Shown in pieces: positions 22,914 to 34,087 of a DNA stretch of 64,000 nt. The notes under the pieces were generated by a model, which saw only the letters and a program-made list of their open reading frames with translations, was not told the DNA's origin and searched no databases. The DNA is taken from NCBI GenBank assembly GCA_938084055.1, contig CALKDK010000014.1, positions 1-64,000 on the forward strand, read 5' to 3'. Made by a program: the position numbers and the translations under genes. Origin of the DNA: an uncultured Luminiphilus sp. (lineage in GTDB: Bacteria > Pseudomonadota > Gammaproteobacteria > Pseudomonadales > Halieaceae). Positions within the stretch are counted from its first letter, which is position 1, and every line of letters starts with the position of its first letter.

Positions 22914-24074
22914 ATGGTCATAGCGATGGTCGTCGATGCCTGGGACCAGCCTTTTAATGGCACGGTAGTCTCATCCCGCCGGTTTGCGGAAGCGCTGGTA
23001 GCGATGGGCGTCACTGTTCGGGTTCTGGCGCTTGAGGGACAGGAACGGCCCATAGCTGGGGTTGATCTGTATGAATTCCCCAAATTATCAGTCCCGGGTG
23101 TCAATGGCATCATGGAGGCGATGCGCGTTCAGCTAGCCAAGCCTGAGCGCGCTCTGGTGCGCAGGGCGCTCGCAGGAGCAGACCTTTTACACGTCCAGTT
23201 CCCGCTGTTCCTGGGCGGCATGGCCATTACTGAAGCGCGGCGCATGCAACTTCCGGTCATAGCGTCATTCCACCTTCAGGCCGAGAATATACTGCGCAAC
23301 CTCAAGTTGCCCACGCCGCTGCTTTCCGCGGGCGTCTATGCGCTTATGCGTCATTTTGTCTTCCAGCGGTGTGATCTTGTCCTGGCGCCATCGGAATTTG
23401 CCCGTAAGCTCATGCGCGAGGTGGGCATCACTGTGCCCCTTGAAGTGCTGTCAAATGGCATCCCGACGCAGCAACTGCGCGCCTTCAGGCAGAGACATCA
23501 TTTGCCCGAGCGGGTGGAGGTACTCTGTGTGGGGCGACAGGCTCCCGAGAAACGTTACGACATTATTCTCAGGGCCCTCGCAAACGTGGCTGAGCCCCGT
23601 CGATTTCATGTCACCTTTGCGGGGATGGGCCCAGAGCGAGCGCATCTTGAGAACCTGAGTGCTCAGTTGGGTGTTGATGCGACATTTGTTGCACCATCTG
23701 ATAGCGAGCTTGATAGGCTCTTCCAGGGGGCGGATCTGTTTCTCCATTCGGGAGAGAGTGAACTGGAGGGTATGTCTGTCATGCAGGCCATGGCGGCCGG
23801 TGTTCCCGCCATCGTCTCCGACTCCAAGGCTTCGGCCGCTGGAGCACTGACGGGCATTAGTGAGAGTCGTTTTAATTATCCTGACGCCGGGCATCTTGCT
23901 CGCAGGATTGATCAGTTTGCAGCAGACCCCGAATTGGTTCGTCGCATCAGTCATGATAACCATGAGGCGATGTTGAAACTCGATCACAAGCAGTCTGTGT
24001 TGGCTCTGTTGGGTATTTATCGCCGTCTGCATCCCGTTTCCTGGTTACGGGAAGGAATCAATGAGGCAGCTTGA
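22914..24074 (+). CDS. glycosyltransferase family 4 protein
   Basis: 386 aa; VLCVGRQAPEKRYDIILRA and HSGESELEGMSVMQAMAAGVPAIVSDS. Confidence 0.9.
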   Translation: MVIAMVVDAWDQPFNGTVVSSRRFAEALVAMGVTVRVLALEGQERPIAGVDLYEFPKLSVPGVNGIMEAMRVQLAKPERALVRRALAGADLLHVQFPLFLGGMAITEARRMQLPVIASFHLQAENILRNLKLPTPLLSAGVYALMRHFVFQRCDLVLAPSEFARKLMREVGITVPLEVLSNGIPTQQLRAFRQRHHLPERVEVLCVGRQAPEKRYDIILRALANVAEPRRFHVTFAGMGPERAHLENLSAQLGVDATFVAPSDSELDRLFQGADLFLHSGESELEGMSVMQAMAAGVPAIVSDSKASAAGALTGISESRFNYPDAGHLARRIDQFAADPELVRRISHDNHEAMLKLDHKQSVLALLGIYRRLHPVSWLREGINEAA

Positions 24075-26556
24075 AGCCTGGGTAACCCGTTGCTTCGATC
24101 ACCCCCTTAACACCCTCCTTGGCTTGCTGGGCATCACTGTTGTGGCTGGTCTTTTTGGAGCCGGCAATTTCCAGCTCAACTCCTCAATGGATGACGTCAT
24201 AGCACCCCGCTCGTCAGATCAGTGGTTCAGCGACGATGAGGCACTGAAGGCCGCCTTTCCCCAGCTCCGTGATCTGGCTATCGTGGTGGTCTCGGGAACC
24301 TCGGCACCAGAGGTTTCCCGAGCGACGGACCAGCTACTCGCCGCCAGGCCAGCGAATATTGCTCGTGATCAGTTGGCAACACCCATGCGCGAGTCAGCCA
24401 TTCGGGAAGCCATCGCGTTCTATCTGAACAGTGACGATTTCAGTAACCTGATCGATTCGGTGGCGCTCCTGACCACGCTGAGCACCACCCTCCACGATGT
24501 CGGGGCATTGACAGGTGCGCTGGGTATACTCGCCAGAGAGCTCCCTGAGACCGCGCCGCCACTGCTTCTGGATCTATTGCAAGGGCAGGAGACCTCGCTG
24601 GATGACCTGGCCGCCCTGTCAGACTCGCCATCCGCTGTTGAAGGTTCCGATGGTCTGTTTTATGAGCTGGTGTTGGTCAACATCCTGCCCGATTACGCTG
24701 AGCAATTCCCGACGGCCGATATCGTGTCGAGACTTGAGGCTTGGATCCTGCCTATCGCTGAGATTCATACGGGTCTCTCGATCGATATAACAGGTGATGT
24801 TGTCCTCGCTAACGAGGAAATTTCCGATGCCCTGGGCGGTGTCAAGCTCGCGGCTGCATTGTCGACGGTTTTTCTGGTTCTGGTGGTAGCCCTGGGCGTC
24901 CGCTCATGGGTCCTGACGTTGGGAATGGTCTCACTGGTGGCCATCGGCAGTCTATGGACACATGCCCTCGCGATGATCACGGTTGGTCAATACAACACCC
25001 TGTCCCTCGCATTTTTGGTGATGTTTTTTGGCCTGGGTGTAGATTTCGGACTTCATTACGGCCTTGCGGTTCGGGAGGCCAGCCCGCACAGCAATGCAGT
25101 GGGGCAGGCGGTTCGTAATACAGGTGTGGCCCTGTTGCTCTCTGCCATGACGACCGCGCTGGCGTTTCTGTCCTTTACACCCACCGAGTACCGTGGTCTT
25201 GGTGAATTGGGGGTGATTTCAGCCGGGGGCATGCTGGTGGCAATTTTTCTCACCGTCACCCTGCTGCCCGCTTTATTTGGCTGGCTGGGCCTGCCTGACC
25301 AGGGCACCGCAGGCAGCTCGGAATGGAAAATTAAGTGGCCATCGGTTCGTGTGGCGCTGGTGTTGTGGGTCATTCTTGGGATCGCGGGTGCCCTGAAAGC
25401 CAGGGATGCAAGTTTTGATTATTCTGTTGCGGGTCTGCGTGATCTGGACACGCCGGCCATGACGCTCCTGGAACAGCTGCAGCGGGCTGGGTTCAGCACG
25501 GATTACAGTATTTCAACACTTGTAGAACCCAGTATCATCCCTGATCTCAAGCCAGCGTTGCTGGCCCTCGATGCAGTAGGCTACGTTGCTTCCATCGAGG
25601 ACTTTCTTCCCGACATCGGTGCCCTCAATCGGGAGGAGCGGCTGTCGGAGCTCCGGCTGGCCCTTGATCGCCTGGCAGACTTTCCGCCCCTCGAGCCGGC
25701 GATGGTCAGGGCGCAATTGGCGGGTCTGGACCGGCAGCCTTCATTGGCCGCTGACGTCAGGGAGCTGGTAACAGAGCTCGCGACGTACGACGACCAGAAA
25801 CTGTTGGATCTGGACCAGAATATGCGCCAGGCACTGTCAGGGTGGCGCGGGGAGCTAGCGCCATTATTGAGCAGCACTGCGCCGCAGTTGGCTGATTTAT
25901 CCCCTGAGTTGCGCGGTCGCTGGATCATGCCGGATGGCCGATATCGCCTTGAAATAGGACCCGCTTTGCCCACCCATAACAGGGAGGGCCTTGATTATTT
26001 TGTCAATGAGGTCCGCAGGGTGGTCGATAATGGCGGGGGTAGGGCAGTCATCGAGCACGGTGTGGGAGGTGTTGTTGTCAGGGCCTTTACCGAGGCCTCA
26101 CTCCTCGCACTGGTCGGTATTGCGGCGTTACTTGCACTCTACTACCGCGGCTTCGTAATGCCAGTCGTCGTCATTATCCCGCTGGGACTGACGACGGTGC
26201 TGACTTTCGCGGTGATGGAAATCATCGGCCTGTCACTCAACATGGCTAATGTGCTCGTGGTACCGCTTATTTTTGGTTTGGGTATCGACTCGGCGATACA
26301 TGTGGCGCACCGTTATCAGACGCTGGGTTCAATGGAGCGGTTGATGCGGTCCAGTACGCCACGGGCGGTGCTGCTGTCCGCCGTTACCACGGTGGCTACC
26401 TTCGCTTCACTGATGACCAGTGCCCATCGCGGTGCCGCATCGCTGGGACAGCTGCTGACCATAGCCATACCCATCATGGTGCTGGTGACATTTTCACTGG
26501 TCCCTGTTTTGATGGAATATCTCAAGCACTTCTTGCCGCGCCCGACAAACAGCTGA
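24061..26556 (+). CDS. MMPL/RND-superfamily exporter
   Basis: 831 aa, two RND-like TM blocks (FFGLGVDFGLHYGLAVRE, FGLGIDSAIHVAHRY); overlaps the GT4 stop by 14 nt. Confidence 0.88.
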   Translation: MRQLEAWVTRCFDHPLNTLLGLLGITVVAGLFGAGNFQLNSSMDDVIAPRSSDQWFSDDEALKAAFPQLRDLAIVVVSGTSAPEVSRATDQLLAARPANIARDQLATPMRESAIREAIAFYLNSDDFSNLIDSVALLTTLSTTLHDVGALTGALGILARELPETAPPLLLDLLQGQETSLDDLAALSDSPSAVEGSDGLFYELVLVNILPDYAEQFPTADIVSRLEAWILPIAEIHTGLSIDITGDVVLANEEISDALGGVKLAAALSTVFLVLVVALGVRSWVLTLGMVSLVAIGSLWTHALAMITVGQYNTLSLAFLVMFFGLGVDFGLHYGLAVREASPHSNAVGQAVRNTGVALLLSAMTTALAFLSFTPTEYRGLGELGVISAGGMLVAIFLTVTLLPALFGWLGLPDQGTAGSSEWKIKWPSVRVALVLWVILGIAGALKARDASFDYSVAGLRDLDTPAMTLLEQLQRAGFSTDYSISTLVEPSIIPDLKPALLALDAVGYVASIEDFLPDIGALNREERLSELRLALDRLADFPPLEPAMVRAQLAGLDRQPSLAADVRELVTELATYDDQKLLDLDQNMRQALSGWRGELAPLLSSTAPQLADLSPELRGRWIMPDGRYRLEIGPALPTHNREGLDYFVNEVRRVVDNGGGRAVIEHGVGGVVVRAFTEASLLALVGIAALLALYYRGFVMPVVVIIPLGLTTVLTFAVMEIIGLSLNMANVLVVPLIFGLGIDSAIHVAHRYQTLGSMERLMRSSTPRAVLLSAVTTVATFASLMTSAHRGAASLGQLLTIAIPIMVLVTFSLVPVLMEYLKHFLPRPTNS

Positions 26557-26564
26557 CAGGAACC

Positions 26565-27479
26565 ATGACTATGCAGGCAATATGGCAGAGGCCGGACTCC
26601 AATATCCCCAAAGCAGAAGCGCTGGTTCGAGTGACGGTGGTATACGTTGCAGCCTTGTTCGCGGCTGGATTGGTGCTGGCGTACTGCGAGGCACACCCAC
26701 TGTGGCGCGCACTGATTGCCGATCTGGTGGCAACGATGGTTGTCTTTGCCGCGAGTCGCTGGCATCGAAACAGCAGTTTCTATGACCCCTTCTGGTCAGT
26801 TATCCCACCGCTGCTCATGTTGTGGTGGATGACGCAGGGGAGCAGCGCGTCACTCACCCGCGAGTTTATTGTGTTGGCACTGCTCCTGTACTGGGCCACA
26901 CGGCTTACCAGTCACTGGGCTTACTATTGGCCCGGTCTGCATCATGAAGACTGGCGTTATCCGATGCTGCGTGCCCGGTCGGGTCGCGGTGAATTTTTTA
27001 TGGACCTGATGGGTATTCATCTGTTCCCAACGCTGCAGGTGTTCATGGGCATGCTGCCGGTTTACGCGCTTACTGTACTGGGTGAAAATCCGCTCAACAT
27101 GTGGGATCTATTCGCTGCTGCGGTTACTTTCTCAGCAATCACACTGCAGATGGCTGCTGATTTTCAGCTGCACGCATTCGCCGACAGTGCAAAACCGGGG
27201 GATAGCCTCGATACCGGACTCTGGGCTCGCTGTCGCCATCCAAATTATCTGGGTGAAATAGGGCTGTGGGTGGGTCTGGCACTGTTCGGGTTCGCCGCTT
27301 ATCCGGTAGGCCTGCTCTGGGTCAGCCTGGGTGCTCTCGCCATGATCCTGATGTTTCGCTTCGCGAGTATTCCTATGATGGAAGAGCGCTCGCGCCAGCG
27401 CCGACCGGAATACGGTGCGGTGATGGCCCGTATACCCATGCTACTCCCCCGTATTGGCGGTAAGCCCCTTGATCGTTGA
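26565..27479 (+). CDS. DUF1295 / steroid 5-alpha-reductase C-terminal domain family membrane protein
   Basis: 304 aa; GLWARCRHPNYLGEIGLWVGLALFG. Confidence 0.87.
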   Translation: MTMQAIWQRPDSNIPKAEALVRVTVVYVAALFAAGLVLAYCEAHPLWRALIADLVATMVVFAASRWHRNSSFYDPFWSVIPPLLMLWWMTQGSSASLTREFIVLALLLYWATRLTSHWAYYWPGLHHEDWRYPMLRARSGRGEFFMDLMGIHLFPTLQVFMGMLPVYALTVLGENPLNMWDLFAAAVTFSAITLQMAADFQLHAFADSAKPGDSLDTGLWARCRHPNYLGEIGLWVGLALFGFAAYPVGLLWVSLGALAMILMFRFASIPMMEERSRQRRPEYGAVMARIPMLLPRIGGKPLDR

Positions 27480-27984
27480 AACATCGCGGCTGCTAATGCG
27501 ACCACCGGTTGCTGAGGACTGGCCCGGAGCACAAAAGTTTCTCACCTGCGCAGAGACCATGCGCTACCTTGGCGGTGCCCAGCACGAAGCGGATGCCTGG
27601 CGAACTTTCGCCGGCTGGCTGGGTATGTGGCAACTCACCCCTGCGGCAATGTTCGCTGTAATCGAAAAGGCTTCAGGGGAGTGGATTGGTCGCGTGGGTC
27701 CCTGGTATCCCTTGCAATGGCCGGCGCGTGAAGTTGGCTGGGGTTTGCGCAGGGCGTGGTGGGGCAAGGGCCTCGCTTTTGAGGCTGCCCGAGCTTCGAT
27801 CCAACATGCCTACGAGACCCTCGGTTGGGAGACCGTCAGCCACATGATCGATGACCGCAATGTAGCATCCCAGCGGTTAGCGGAAAAACTGGGGTCAAAG
27901 CCCACGGGTCGGGTCGAGCTGCCCGGCAGTTTGGGCGGCTTTGAGGTAACTGTTTGGCAGCAGTGTTGCCGCGCCAGCGCCTGA
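27454..27984 (+). CDS. GNAT family N-acetyltransferase
   Basis: 176 aa; VGWGLRRAWWGKGLAFEAARASIQHA and DDRNVASQRLAEKLG. Start uncertain. Confidence 0.85.
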   Translation: MAVSPLIVETSRLLMRPPVAEDWPGAQKFLTCAETMRYLGGAQHEADAWRTFAGWLGMWQLTPAAMFAVIEKASGEWIGRVGPWYPLQWPAREVGWGLRRAWWGKGLAFEAARASIQHAYETLGWETVSHMIDDRNVASQRLAEKLGSKPTGRVELPGSLGGFEVTVWQQCCRASA

Positions 27985-28140
27985 AGCGTGTCGCCCATTG
28001 AGGCTTCATCGAGCCCCAAGGTCGTCGAAATCGGAAATTTTCTGCCCAGACGGGGAATGCACGGCTGTACTAACATCGTGCGACGGGAATTGCCGGCCCG
28101 TGCGTAACAGGATGTCACCAGCGGAAAAGGGGAGGGCAGG

Positions 28141-30039
28141 ATGCTAGGCCAAAAGACTACATGGGGCTTCGCGCAGGTTGCACGGCGAAGGCTAGTCGCT
28201 GCCCTCGCCGTGACCCTGTCGGTCGTTGGCCTGAGCGGCGTGTCGGGTGTTCAGGCCGCGTCGGGAACCTTCAGTTCTCTATTGAACTCGGTGCAGCAGG
28301 TACGTGGCGGCGCCTTCGAAGATCCTGATGACCCCGACGGACTCGATGCGGCGCCGTTTGCCACTCGAGCGAGTACCGTTCGTTTCCTGTCCCAGGCTAC
28401 ATTTGGAGCGACACCCGACGATATTGAGTCCCTGGTTGGCACGTCGGTGTCGAGTTGGCTACGGCAGCAATTTTCAGCAGCGCCGTCGGACTACCTGGCA
28501 ACGGTCGAGGATTACCAGGCACAGCTACCTTTCTTGCAGTTGAACCCCTGGAATTCCCAGGCAACAACCTTTGCTTTTTGGCGGCACAGCATTGGTGGCA
28601 CAGATCAGCTAAGGCAGCGCATGGCCTACGCCCTGTCACAGATCTTGGTGATCTCAAATGCCAATAACGATGCGTTGGAATATTTCCCGGGAGCCGTGGC
28701 CTATCACCACGCTCTGTTGACGGAGCACAGCTTTGGTAATTACCGGGAGCTACTCGAGGACATCACCTATTCCCCCGGTATGGGCTACTACCTGACGTAC
28801 ATGTTCAATCAAAAGGCTGACCCCGAGACCGGACGTCAGCCGGACGAGAATTATGCGCGGGAGCTGATGCAGCTGTTCACTATCGGGTTAATAGACCTCA
28901 ATGACGATGGCACGCCAAACTACAACGCCGACGCGGGTAGCGAGCCGATCGAACTGTATACCAACGCCGACATTACCGGGCTCGCCAAGGTATTTACGGG
29001 GCTCCGTCTATCGGTGAGTCCTGATGAGGTCCGCGCATACCCCGAGGCACCCCAAGTACTGGCGAGTTGGCGGGAGCCCATGGTGATCGACCCCGATACG
29101 CATTCAACCACCGCCAAGACATTTCTCGGGCTCAGCATTCCCGAAAACACCAGCGCTGAAGACAGTATTGATCTGGCGCTTGATCACCTGATGGGTATCA
29201 GCAGCATGGGTCCTTTCCTGTCGCGGCAGTTAATCCAGCGCTTTACCACGTCCAATCCGAGCCCCGCGTATGTCGCAAGAGTTACCTCGGTCTTTAATTC
29301 GGGACGCTATACCCTTCCAGATGGTACTCCCCTGGGCACAGGACAGCGGGGTGACCTTGCCGCGACCCTGGCGGCGATTCTGCTGGACTCCGAGAACCTG
29401 GCACCCGAAGATGCCAGCACTTACGGCAAGGTACGTGAGCCGATATTGCGGTTCACTCAGTGGGCGCGGGCTTTCAGCGTCGGAACGCTGACGCCGGAGT
29501 ACACCCTTGAGCTTTATGACCTGTCCTCCCAGTCCGGGATAGGGCAGGGGCTGCTGCAGCATCCGTATCGTGCATCTTCGGTATTCAACTTCTACCGGCC
29601 CGGTTATGTAGCCCCCGGCACCGAAAGCGGGGCCGCGGGAATGACGGTGCCGGAGTTTCAGATTTCCAATTCAGCAACAATTCCTGCGTACTTAAACTTC
29701 ATCACTTACTTTGCCATGGGAGAGACCCAGCGCGCTGATCTGTCGACTTACCGGGAAATTAGCGGTCTTACTGGCGTGTCTTTTGAGCCGGAGTTGGCGC
29801 GCAGCAGTTTTGTTCCGGATTATGCCGTCGAAGAAGCGCTGGCGGATGACGTCCCTGCACTGGTCGCCCATCTCAATCTTTTGCTGGCAAGCAACGCCTT
29901 GACGGCAGCTTCCCGTGCGGAAGTCATCGAACTGGTAGCGGGAGTGCCTGTGGATAGTGGCAATACCTGGCGCACGATACGGGCGGGCCTGGCGGTAACC
30001 CTGGTGATGATTTCCGCTGATTACCTGATTCAACGCTGA
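28141..30039 (+). CDS. DUF1800 family protein
   Basis: 632 aa with signal peptide; RFLSQATFGATPDDI, NYARELMQLFTIGL, FNFYRPGYVAPG. Confidence 0.92.
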   Translation: MLGQKTTWGFAQVARRRLVAALAVTLSVVGLSGVSGVQAASGTFSSLLNSVQQVRGGAFEDPDDPDGLDAAPFATRASTVRFLSQATFGATPDDIESLVGTSVSSWLRQQFSAAPSDYLATVEDYQAQLPFLQLNPWNSQATTFAFWRHSIGGTDQLRQRMAYALSQILVISNANNDALEYFPGAVAYHHALLTEHSFGNYRELLEDITYSPGMGYYLTYMFNQKADPETGRQPDENYARELMQLFTIGLIDLNDDGTPNYNADAGSEPIELYTNADITGLAKVFTGLRLSVSPDEVRAYPEAPQVLASWREPMVIDPDTHSTTAKTFLGLSIPENTSAEDSIDLALDHLMGISSMGPFLSRQLIQRFTTSNPSPAYVARVTSVFNSGRYTLPDGTPLGTGQRGDLAATLAAILLDSENLAPEDASTYGKVREPILRFTQWARAFSVGTLTPEYTLELYDLSSQSGIGQGLLQHPYRASSVFNFYRPGYVAPGTESGAAGMTVPEFQISNSATIPAYLNFITYFAMGETQRADLSTYREISGLTGVSFEPELARSSFVPDYAVEEALADDVPALVAHLNLLLASNALTAASRAEVIELVAGVPVDSGNTWRTIRAGLAVTLVMISADYLIQR

Positions 30040-30049
30040 GGAGGTTGTC

Positions 30050-31423
30050 ATGGTAAGCCACTACAAGCGCAGACAGATACTCTCTACCGGTGCGAGTCTG
30101 CTCGGATTACTCGCGACCGCGCCCTACTCAAAAGTACTGCAGGCGCAGACTGCCCAGGATGATTATCGCGCGCTTGTTCTCGTGTTCCAGTTTGGCGGCG
30201 TGGACTGCCATGACGTGATCATTCCCTACGACAACGGTGCCTATAGCGCCTACGCCGAGATCCGCCGTGACGTATTGGCCGCGCATGGGAATGGCCGTGC
30301 CCGGGATGCCTTGTTACCGCTGGGCTCCTCAAGTTCTGCTGCCCATGCCGTTCCCCCTGAACTGTCAGCCTTCCACGGCTTGTTCGAGGAGGGATCGGCG
30401 GCAGTGATTGGTAATGTTGGGCCCCTGGTGGAACCCGTTGATCGTAGTGCCCTTGACGCGGGTAGTGTGCTGCTGCCGCCGCGCCTGTTCTCCCACAATG
30501 ACCAACAGTCGGTTTGGCAGGCGACGGCGCCGGAGGGAGCCCAGGTCGGCTGGGGGGGCTTGTTCGCCGATATGATCACTGAGCGGGGTATCAGTCCGGA
30601 TTCCACGTTCACGGCGCTGACGACGGCTCGGGACAGCCTGTTTGTCACGGGTTATGACACCCTGCCCTATGTGGCGGGTTCAGGCCGTATCAGTCTGGAT
30701 CTGGGTAGGGTAGTCAGCAACAGCTCAGGGGGTGATCTCAGCGCCCTGTACGCGGCTACGATTAAACAGGGTCAGTCGGCCGAGCATATTCTTACCCGTG
30801 ATCTTGCCAATACAACGGTTGATGGTTTTGCGGCCAATGAGGAATATCTATCAATCATTGAGCAGGCGCCAGACCTGGGCGTGATTTTCCCGGGCACGAG
30901 ATTGGGCGACCAGTTCGATCGGGTGGCGCGCATCATAGCCACCCGTGAGGAATTTGGCGTAAATCGCCAGGTCTTCCTGGTGGGCGCCTATGGCTATGAC
31001 ACCCACAGTGCCCAGGCCGACATACTCCCGGGCCTGCACGGCGACCTTAACAGCGGGGTTGCTGCTTTTACTGAAGCGCTGAAGAACATGGGCGTCTTCG
31101 ATCAGGTGACCCTGGCCACGGCGTCAGATTTTGGCCGCACGCTGAGGGCCAACGGCGATGGCACGGACCACGGTTGGGGTGGTCATCATTTTGTCGTGGG
31201 CGGCGCGGTCAACGGCGGACAGCTTTATGGGTCGATTCCGGACCCCATATTTGAACACGTCCAGGATGCCGGCAGTGGGCGACTTATCCCGACAATTGCA
31301 GTGGATCAATATGCAGCCAGCCTCGGACGTTGGTTGGGCCTCAACGATTCCGATCTGGAGTATGTCCTGCCTAACTGGCGAAATTTCAGTGCTGATCCCC
31401 TGGCGGAGCTGATGCTGGGATAA
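30050..31423 (+). CDS. DUF1501 family protein
   Basis: 457 aa; Tat-like N-terminus KRRQILSTGASLLGL; VLVFQFGGVDCHDVIIPYDN; TASDFGRTLRANGDGTDHGWGGHHFVVGGAV. Confidence 0.92.
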   Translation: MVSHYKRRQILSTGASLLGLLATAPYSKVLQAQTAQDDYRALVLVFQFGGVDCHDVIIPYDNGAYSAYAEIRRDVLAAHGNGRARDALLPLGSSSSAAHAVPPELSAFHGLFEEGSAAVIGNVGPLVEPVDRSALDAGSVLLPPRLFSHNDQQSVWQATAPEGAQVGWGGLFADMITERGISPDSTFTALTTARDSLFVTGYDTLPYVAGSGRISLDLGRVVSNSSGGDLSALYAATIKQGQSAEHILTRDLANTTVDGFAANEEYLSIIEQAPDLGVIFPGTRLGDQFDRVARIIATREEFGVNRQVFLVGAYGYDTHSAQADILPGLHGDLNSGVAAFTEALKNMGVFDQVTLATASDFGRTLRANGDGTDHGWGGHHFVVGGAVNGGQLYGSIPDPIFEHVQDAGSGRLIPTIAVDQYAASLGRWLGLNDSDLEYVLPNWRNFSADPLAELMLG

Positions 31424-31636
31424 GGTAAATGCCGGGGTTGTGGAGGCCGCGCTGCAGTTATGTTGGGCGCTGTCCCGCGGCGCGGGCGTTTGTTCGAAGG
31501 GTCTCGTTTGTCCGTTGTATGGGCAATGCCTGGCCGGGTCCCCTGTGCCCCGGGGGTTCTACGGTGGCAGCCCATGGACTGGTCCGCTACGGGCTCAAGC
31601 AGATATGCTAGGGCTTTGTAGCCAGCAAGGATCGCC

Positions 31637-32224
31637 ATGTCGCCCCCCAGTTTCATAGAGACATATCGCGTAGAGCACGGCGTCTGCGATCGCATCGTGG
31701 CATTCTTCCGGGATAACGAGAATCTAGCGCAACCCGGTCGCCTGGGGGAGGTGCCGCGGGTGGATAAGCGCATGAAGGATTCCCTTGACCTCAGCGTTCC
31801 CATTCGCCTCTACGGCCAACTCGATCCGTTCTTTGAACAATTGGGTGGTTTTGTGAAGGCTTATGTCGACAAGTATTACTACGCGTCAGGCGCCAATGGG
31901 CTGGGCCCTTTGGGCTTTTCTGAATACGCAAATATCCAGTGGTACCCCATCGGCGGTGGTTACCCTGCCATCCACTGTGAGCGCGATCGGCTTGAATACT
32001 GTCACCGGGCATTAGTCTGGATGCTGTACCTGACTGACACGCCGGCCGGTGGCACTGAATTTCCGCATCAGCAAACAGTCACCGAATGCGTCAAGGGTGA
32101 CGTCATACTCTGGCCCAGTGATATGACACATATGCACCGGGGAGTTGTTTCCCAGAGCCACGAGAAGATGATTTTTACCGGCTGGATTGACTTCATTACC
32201 GCTGAGCGAAGCCAGCGAAGCTGA
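31637..32224 (+). CDS. 2OG-Fe(II) oxygenase (prolyl 4-hydroxylase-like)
   Basis: 195 aa; IHCERDRL...VWMLYLTDTPAGGTEFPHQ...KGDVILWPSDMTHMHRG. Confidence 0.82.
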   Translation: MSPPSFIETYRVEHGVCDRIVAFFRDNENLAQPGRLGEVPRVDKRMKDSLDLSVPIRLYGQLDPFFEQLGGFVKAYVDKYYYASGANGLGPLGFSEYANIQWYPIGGGYPAIHCERDRLEYCHRALVWMLYLTDTPAGGTEFPHQQTVTECVKGDVILWPSDMTHMHRGVVSQSHEKMIFTGWIDFITAERSQRS

Positions 32225-32434
32225 AACGTTCCGATTCCTGCCGGGTCGGCCAAGATTGCGGGCTGGCTTAGCTCCTCCGTAGCTCCCCCCAGCATGTGAA
32301 CGCATCGAGGTGACTATTGACGGTTGATCTGCCTTATATGACGCTATGGCCGTAGGCGGGTACGGGTTAAATGTTGCGGTATCTACCGATACCCTGGTGA
32401 TTGCAGACTGATAGATCCATCGAGAGGCGCAGAT

Positions 32435-34087
32435 ATGGTGAAGCCAGCATTTCCTGGTCTCATGCAGGATGTCCCACTGACGATCCCCACGCTGTTGGAG
32501 CATGCCGCAGTCAATCATGCGGGGACCGAGGTTGTGGCACGTATGCTCGATGGGTCGGTCTACCGCTACACCTACGGTGATATGGCCTGCCGGGTCCGTC
32601 AGGCGGCCCACGCCTGGCAGCGCCTGGGTATTCGCCAGGGCGAGGTGGTGGGAACGCTGGCATGGAATCACCACTGGCACATGGAGTGTTTCTATTCCCT
32701 GCCCGGCATAGGCGCGATTTGTCACACGGTCAATCCCAGGCTCTTCAGCGAACAGATTGTTTACATCATCAATCATGCCCGGGACCGCTTCCTGCTGATC
32801 GACCAGGATTTTGTCGACACGGTCGCCCAGCTGGTTGATCAACTCACCAGCGTCGAACAATTTATTATTCTGGGGAGTGCGGGGTGCGTACAGGTGCCCC
32901 CGGAGTTGGGAGAGGTGCTCTTCTACGATGACCTGATTGCATCCGAGTCTACGAGCATTGACTGGCCCGAACTGGATGAGCGGGCCGCCTCAGGCCTCTG
33001 TTATACGTCAGGTACGACGGGTCATCCAAAGGGCGTGCTCTATTCGCATCGATCAACCGTGTTGCATTCAATGGCTATTGCCCAGCCCGACAACCTCTCG
33101 CTGTCGGCGCTCGATACGGTGATGCCGGCAGCGCCGCTATACCATGCCCAAAGCTGGGGGTTGCCCTATGGCGCCTGCATGGTGGGTAGCAAGTTTGTTT
33201 TGCCCGGTCGACATCTTGACGGTCAGCACCTGCTGGAGCTTATCTGCGATGAAGGGGTAACGACCGGTTGTGGTGTACCAACAGTGTGGAGCTTGGTCCT
33301 CGAATATGCCGAGCAGAACGATCTTAACTTGGGTCAACTGGAGCGTTTGCTGATCGGCGGCACGGCCCTGCCTACCAACATCCGAGACCGATTGAAGGTG
33401 AGGGGGGTTGCCGCGGTCCAAATTTGGGGTATGACCGAGACGAGCCCCATGGGCACTATTGGGCGGGTCAACCGCTTGAGCAGTGCAATGCTCCCTGATG
33501 AGAAAGAGCAGCTGCTTCTCAAGCAGGGTCGATTGCCCTACGGCGTGCAGATGAGGGTCAAGCTACCCGATGGTAGTGAAGCGCCCCGTGACGGACAAAG
33601 CGCGGGGGATCTCTGGGTCAAGGGCCCCTGGATCGCGTCGGGTTACCTGCACGGCGATGGCGGTGCAATGCTTGATGCGGACGGTTTCTTCCCAACCGGT
33701 GATGTCGGGCATATCGATGCACTGGGCTTCATGAAAATTACCGATCGCTCCAAGGACGTGATCAAATCAGGGGGAGAGTGGATAAGCTCAATAGACATTG
33801 AGGATATTGCGGCTAATCACCCGGCTGTGGCGCTGGCCGCCGTGGTGGCTGCCTACCATCCTCGCTGGGATGAGCGCCCGCTTCTGTTTATCACGCTCAA
33901 TGCGGGTGCCAGCATAAGTGAGTCAGACATGCTGGCATTTCTGGAGGGAAAGATAGCGAAATGGTGGACCCCCAACGCCGTACTTATTATTGATGAAATG
34001 CCCATGACAGCGACAGGTAAAATTCGCAAGCTCACGCTGAGAGAACGATACTGGCGCCATCTCGCAGCGGATGAACAAAGCCATTGA
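32435..34087 (+). CDS. long-chain fatty acid--CoA ligase / acyl-CoA synthetase (AMP-binding)
   Basis: 550 aa; [47 protein letters not shown]. Confidence 0.93.
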   Translation: MVKPAFPGLMQDVPLTIPTLLEHAAVNHAGTEVVARMLDGSVYRYTYGDMACRVRQAAHAWQRLGIRQGEVVGTLAWNHHWHMECFYSLPGIGAICHTVNPRLFSEQIVYIINHARDRFLLIDQDFVDTVAQLVDQLTSVEQFIILGSAGCVQVPPELGEVLFYDDLIASESTSIDWPELDERAASGLCYTSGTTGHPKGVLYSHRSTVLHSMAIAQPDNLSLSALDTVMPAAPLYHAQSWGLPYGACMVGSKFVLPGRHLDGQHLLELICDEGVTTGCGVPTVWSLVLEYAEQNDLNLGQLERLLIGGTALPTNIRDRLKVRGVAAVQIWGMTETSPMGTIGRVNRLSSAMLPDEKEQLLLKQGRLPYGVQMRVKLPDGSEAPRDGQSAGDLWVKGPWIASGYLHGDGGAMLDADGFFPTGDVGHIDALGFMKITDRSKDVIKSGGEWISSIDIEDIAANHPAVALAAVVAAYHPRWDERPLLFITLNAGASISESDMLAFLEGKIAKWWTPNAVLIIDEMPMTATGKIRKLTLRERYWRHLAADEQSH

